From contig CAYFGP010000226.1 in the NCBI GenBank assembly GCA_964342385.1, positions 1-7,590 of the forward strand: DNA of 7,590 nucleotides, written 5' to 3'. The DNA is from Oceanospirillum sp964342385. GTDB lineage: Bacteria > Pseudomonadota > Gammaproteobacteria > Pseudomonadales > Halomonadaceae. Shown here piece after piece: positions 4,790 to 7,590 of this stretch (its first letter is position 1; every line of letters begins with the position of its first letter). The notes under the pieces were generated by a model that was not told the origin of the DNA, did not search any database, and worked only from the letters and a program-made list of their open reading frames with translations. Both the position numbers and the translations under genes were made by a program.

Positions 4790-6184
4790 ATGTTGGACTC
4801 AACCATTCAGACTGAAGTTGACCAGTTACTGCAACAACACCCCAACACCGAAGCGATTGATCTACTGATCAGTGACCTCAACGGCATTGTCCGGGGCAAA
4901 CGTATTGATATCTCCGCACTAAACAAAGTGGCTGATGAAGGTGTGGCCCTGCCGGCTTCCGTATTTTCTCTGGATGCAACCGGTAACACGATAGAGGAGT
5001 GTGGGCTGGGCCTTCATATTGGTGAACCTGACCGGACCTGCTTGGTATCTCCCGGTAGTCTTCAGCCTATTCCCTGGCAAAAACGCCCTATGGCTCAGGC
5101 GTTGATGAGTATGTATGAAGCCGATGGCACGCCTTTTTTTGCCGATCCACGCCATGTACTGGCCAGCGTATTAGATAAATTCAAAGCCTTGGGACTCACT
5201 CCCGTTATTGCCGTAGAACTGGAGTTTTACCTGATTGATAGCGAGCGGAGTGCTCAGGGCTATCCCCAGCCGCCACTGTCGCCTAAAACGGGTAAGCGAG
5301 AGCAGCACAAGCAGGTTTACTCCGTTGATCTGCTGGATGAGTACGGTGATTTTCTGGACGATATTGCAGCGTTCACGGCAGCACAGAATATTCCGGCAGA
5401 TACCGCGGTGGTGGAATATGCACCAGGGCAATTTGAGATCAACCTTAAACACCAGAATGACCCTCTGGCCGCCTGCGATAATGCGGTACTACTCAAACGC
5501 GCCATTAAAGCGGTGGCGGGTAAACACGGTATGGAAGCCAGTTTTATGGCTAAGCCGTACGAAGAGGAAGCCGGTAATGGTATGCATGTGCATATCAGTC
5601 TGGTTAACGAGCAGGGTGATAATGCTTTTTCTGCCACCGGTCAAAGGGCCGAAGCTGCGGAAATGCTCAATCAAACCATGGCCTGGGCTATTGCTGGGGT
5701 ACTGCAGCTGATGCCTGAGTCCATGGCCCTGTTCTGTCCCAATGTTAACTCTTACCGTCGTCTACGGCCTGAATACTATGTGCCGATGGCTGCTAACTGG
5801 GGCATCGATAATCGCACAACGGCAGTACGCATTCCCAACAGCCCCGCCCACGCCAGACGTCTTGAGCACCGGGTCTCCGGTGCCGATGCCAACCCTTATC
5901 TGGTTGTGGCCGCTATTCTGGCCTCCATGCACTACGGCATCTGTCAGCAACAGGAACCGGGCAAACCGGCAGAAAACAACGCCTTTGACAGCGATAGCGA
6001 CAGTCAGAAACTGCCGATACGCCTGACCGATGCCTTACAGGCGCTGGAGCAATCGGATATCCTGCGGGAATACTTTGGTGATGCGTTTATCAATCTTTAT
6101 ACCACCAGCAAGCAGGGCGAACTGTCTGAATTTGAACGCCATGTCACCGCACTTGAAACCCAGTGGTTCCTAACCACGTTCTAG
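4790..6184 (+). CDS. puuA: Gamma-glutamylputrescine synthetase (glutamine synthetase family)
   Basis: A 464-residue ATP-dependent ligase of the glutamine synthetase family (E. coli PuuA is 472). It would form gamma-glutamylputrescine from glutamate and putrescine, the first step of the Puu pathway. The N-terminal beta-grasp part starts with IDLLISDLNGIVRGKRI (23-39), typical of PuuA/GlnA-like ligases. Metal ligands are Glu143 and Glu145 (VELEF), Glu209 (VVEY) and Glu216 (GQFE); the ATP/metal His is in NGMHVH (263-268). The glutamate- and phosphate-binding segments are NSYRRLRP (320-327), NRTTAVRIPN (341-350) and RRLEHRVSGADANPY (356-370). The NLYD-type adenylylation site of ordinary GlnA is absent, as expected for PuuA. 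The ATG at 4790 has a weak ribosome site, AGAAG (4779-4783), 6 nt upstream. It is followed by the potF-like gene after a 103-bp spacer and probably cotranscribed. PauA-type enzymes accept spermidine too, so specificity is not fixed by sequence. Confidence 0.93.
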   Translation: MLDSTIQTEVDQLLQQHPNTEAIDLLISDLNGIVRGKRIDISALNKVADEGVALPASVFSLDATGNTIEECGLGLHIGEPDRTCLVSPGSLQPIPWQKRPMAQALMSMYEADGTPFFADPRHVLASVLDKFKALGLTPVIAVELEFYLIDSERSAQGYPQPPLSPKTGKREQHKQVYSVDLLDEYGDFLDDIAAFTAAQNIPADTAVVEYAPGQFEINLKHQNDPLAACDNAVLLKRAIKAVAGKHGMEASFMAKPYEEEAGNGMHVHISLVNEQGDNAFSATGQRAEAAEMLNQTMAWAIAGVLQLMPESMALFCPNVNSYRRLRPEYYVPMAANWGIDNRTTAVRIPNSPAHARRLEHRVSGADANPYLVVAAILASMHYGICQQQEPGKPAENNAFDSDSDSQKLPIRLTDALQALEQSDILREYFGDAFINLYTTSKQGELSEFERHVTALETQWFLTTF

Positions 6185-6257
6185 CCGGGCTTCTTCAGAA
6201 TCACCAACCCAGAGTAGCTAAACGGTGCCAACCATACGGGACGGCACCCGGCTACTC
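6182..6257 (+). promoter_or_regulatory. Competing RNA hairpins in the puuA-potF spacer
   Basis: One structure pairs GAGTAGC (6212-6218) with GCTACTC (6251-6257) and, inside it, GGTGCC (6224-6229) with GGCACC (6243-6248). A second pairs TAGCCGGG (6182-6189, starting at the puuA stop codon) with CCCGGCTA (6247-6254). They share the 6247-6254 strand and cannot coexist. No U-tract follows (the next bases are A-rich up to the potF ribosome site), so this is not an intrinsic terminator. It could be an mRNA processing or stability stem between the two cistrons, or a translation-sensitive switch for potF. Confidence 0.45.
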
Positions 6258-6287
6258 CGATGCAAAAGAAAAATAAGAGGTACGATG

Positions 6288-7460
6288 ATGAAGCAACACT
6301 CTCTGCCATCCATAAAGAATGGCGCGATTAAAAACAGTACGATAAAAAATAGCACGATAAAGAAATCGTCACTGAAAACAGCACTGTCTATCGGCATTCT
6401 GGTCACCAGCCTGCCCGCAGTGGCCGCAACAAATCTCAACTTCTACAACTGGTCAGACTATATTGCCCCGAATACCCTGGAGAGCTTTGAACAAGAAACA
6501 GGGATTAACGTCACTTACGATGTCTTCGACAGTAACGAAGTGCTGGAAGCTAAGCTGATGGCAGGGGGCTCGGGTTTTGATATTGTGGTGCCCAGCTCGC
6601 AGTTTTTGGGGCGTCAGATACAAGCGGGCATCTTTCAGGAGATGGACCTTAGCCAGCTGCCGAACTATAGCAATCTAGACCCTGAGCTGATGCAGGTGCT
6701 GACCGAAGTTGATCCTGGCAACCGCTACGGCATCCCTTACCTCTGGGGTACCACAGGTATCGGTTATAACGTTGAACAAGTGAAGGCGGTCTTAGGGGAA
6801 GATGCTCCTGTTAACAGCTGGGATCTGATCTTTAAACCTGAATACCTGTCGAAGTTACGCAGTTGTGGTGTCGCGATTCTGGATGCGCCTGGAGAGGTGA
6901 TGCCCATCGCCCTGAACTATCTGGGCAAGGACCCAAACAGCACCAATAAAAAAGACTATAAAGGCAACTCTCAGCTGGCCAAGCTGCTGAAAACCATGCG
7001 CCCAAATGTGCGTTATTTCCACTCGTCACAATATATTAATGATCTGGCCAATGGTGAGGTCTGTGTGGCACTGGGTTGGTCTGGGGATATTCTGCAAGCG
7101 GCCAGCCGTGCGGAAGAAAACGGTAATGGCGTGAAGGTTGATTTCACTATCCCTAAAGAAGGGGCTCCGGTTTGGTTTGATATGCTGGCCGTACCAGCGG
7201 ATGCCAGCAATACCCAGGAGGCCTTCCGCATGGTGAACTACCTGTTACGTCCTGATGTGATGGCCGGTATTACCAACTATGTAGCCTTTGCCAATGCCAA
7301 CAAAGCCTCATACCCGCTGATCAATAGCGATATCCTGCAAGATAAGCGTATCTACCCAGGTGATGATGTAAAACAGAACCTGTTTCCGTTGAAGGTAAAA
7401 CCGAACAAGATCGATAAAGCCGTTACCCGTTTGTGGACCAATATGAAGGCTAATCGATAA
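6288..7460 (+). CDS. potF: Periplasmic polyamine-binding protein, PotF-like
   Basis: A 390-residue substrate-binding protein of the PotF/SpuD/SpuE family. The signal peptide is long: 30 polar, Lys-rich residues, a hydrophobic core TALSIGILVTSLPAVA (31-46) and likely cleavage after AVA46. The mature part follows E. coli PotF closely: NWSDY (54-58), FDSNEVLEAKLMAGG, VPSSQF (101-106), YLWGTTGIGYN, GEV with Glu203, FHSSQYINDLANGEVCVALGWSGD (244-267), FD (297-298), LLRPDV. Pocket residues Trp55, Asp57, Tyr58, Ser103, Glu203, Trp264, Asp267 and Asp298 match PotF; Trp296 replaces PotF Phe276 and Phe334 replaces Tyr314. It captures polyamine for an ABC importer whose permease and ATPase are not in the window. 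GAGG (6277-6280) is 7 nt before the ATG at 6288; the adjacent ATG at 6285 is equally in frame but closer. It lies downstream of puuA and ends at a strong terminator. Confidence 0.93.
   Translation: MKQHSLPSIKNGAIKNSTIKNSTIKKSSLKTALSIGILVTSLPAVAATNLNFYNWSDYIAPNTLESFEQETGINVTYDVFDSNEVLEAKLMAGGSGFDIVVPSSQFLGRQIQAGIFQEMDLSQLPNYSNLDPELMQVLTEVDPGNRYGIPYLWGTTGIGYNVEQVKAVLGEDAPVNSWDLIFKPEYLSKLRSCGVAILDAPGEVMPIALNYLGKDPNSTNKKDYKGNSQLAKLLKTMRPNVRYFHSSQYINDLANGEVCVALGWSGDILQAASRAEENGNGVKVDFTIPKEGAPVWFDMLAVPADASNTQEAFRMVNYLLRPDVMAGITNYVAFANANKASYPLINSDILQDKRIYPGDDVKQNLFPLKVKPNKIDKAVTRLWTNMKANR
6312..6371 (+). repeat. 15-bp tandem repeat in the potF signal sequence
   Basis: Four in-frame 15-bp units begin at 6312, 6327, 6342 and 6357 and encode IKNGA, IKNST, IKNST and IKKSS; a fifth degenerate unit (LKTAL) begins at 6372. 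Units 2 and 3 encode identical peptides with different codons (ATT AAA AAC AGT ACG against ATA AAA AAT AGC ACG). The repeat lies in the n-region of the signal peptide and explains its unusual length. Confidence 0.75.
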
Positions 7461-7491
7461 GATCTATCCGTTCTAATACGCCTTATCCATC

Positions 7492-7527
7492 AAAGCCACT
7501 ATGTTTCAACGAACATAGTGGCTTTTT
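7492..7527 (+). terminator. Strong Rho-independent terminator after potF
   Basis: AAAGCCACTATGTT (7492-7505) pairs perfectly over 14 bp with AACATAGTGGCTTT (7512-7525), plus a T-G pair closing a 4-nt loop, and the plus strand continues in a run of T (7523-7527). It begins 31 nt after the potF stop and marks the end of the puuA-potF transcription unit. Confidence 0.9.
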
Positions 7528-7590
7528 GCTTGGACATTAGCCCGGATATTTCATGTGTAGCTCGATTACCATAAGTTTTGAGCTGCTTCT

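Noticed and set aside
5235..5711. 158-codon alternative frame inside puuA
   Set aside because: It lies fully within the conserved PuuA coding region; its Arg/Trp/Met-rich translation is typical of an off-frame reading.
6225..6287. Upstream ATG extending potF by 21 residues
   Set aside because: The extension would be translated from within the intercistronic hairpin, has no ribosome site, and puts an Arg/Lys-rich stretch before an already long signal peptide; AAGAGG just before the paired ATGs at 6285/6288 is far better.
7537..7590. Possible C-terminal end of a minus-strand gene running in from the right edge
   Set aside because: A frame of 17 codons is open to the window edge and ends in TAA at 7539-7537, but this is too short to recognise or distinguish from chance.

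Overview
The window carries a polyamine (putrescine/spermidine) uptake and catabolism cluster of the gamma-glutamylation (Puu/Pau) type. The protein style (a PauR/PuuR-like regulator, PuuB- and PuuA-like enzymes, a PotF-like binding protein) and the roughly even base composition suggest a gammaproteobacterium, perhaps a marine Oceanospirillales or Pseudomonas relative. That placement is inference. I see no mobile element, tRNA, rRNA or CRISPR array.

Layout. (1) 16-381, minus: a small DUF861-type cupin without obvious metal ligands. (2) 382-831: a 450-bp divergent spacer with four copies of a TGTTCAGGTGT-like motif, an imperfect hairpin and a promoter-proximal repeated element. (3) 832-2256, plus: an aldehyde dehydrogenase with all catalytic residues, closer to the CddD-like group than to classical PuuC. 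(4) 2314-2355: a terminator between convergent genes. (5) 2364-2909, minus: an XRE-cupin PuuR/PauR-type repressor. (6) 3165-4457, minus: gamma-glutamylputrescine oxidase (PuuB-like). (7) 4458-4789: a divergent control region with two good palindromic PuuR-type operators about 104 bp apart. (8) 4790-6184, plus: gamma-glutamylputrescine synthetase (PuuA-like). (9) 6182-6257: a spacer with two mutually exclusive RNA hairpins. (10) 6288-7460, plus: a periplasmic PotF-like polyamine-binding protein with an unusually long signal peptide, followed by a strong intrinsic terminator at 7492-7527.

How the genes work together. The binding protein captures polyamine in the periplasm. PuuA joins it to glutamate using ATP, PuuB oxidises the gamma-glutamylpolyamine to an aldehyde, and the aldehyde dehydrogenase probably oxidises that to the acid. 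The hydrolase (PuuD), the GABA transaminase (PuuE) and the ABC permease/ATPase partners of the binding protein are not in the window. The PuuR-like protein is the likely repressor of the divergent puuB and puuA-potF units, through TGnnCA...ATTGnnCA palindromes. The cupin/ALDH promoter region lacks that palindrome and has a different repeated motif, so the two control regions may answer to different regulators.

Nothing here is clearly an unknown system. The most interesting points are the repeated motif in 425-644, the competing hairpins between puuA and potF, the mixed PotF/PotD-like ligand pocket, and the 15-bp tandem repeat that lengthens the binding protein's signal peptide.
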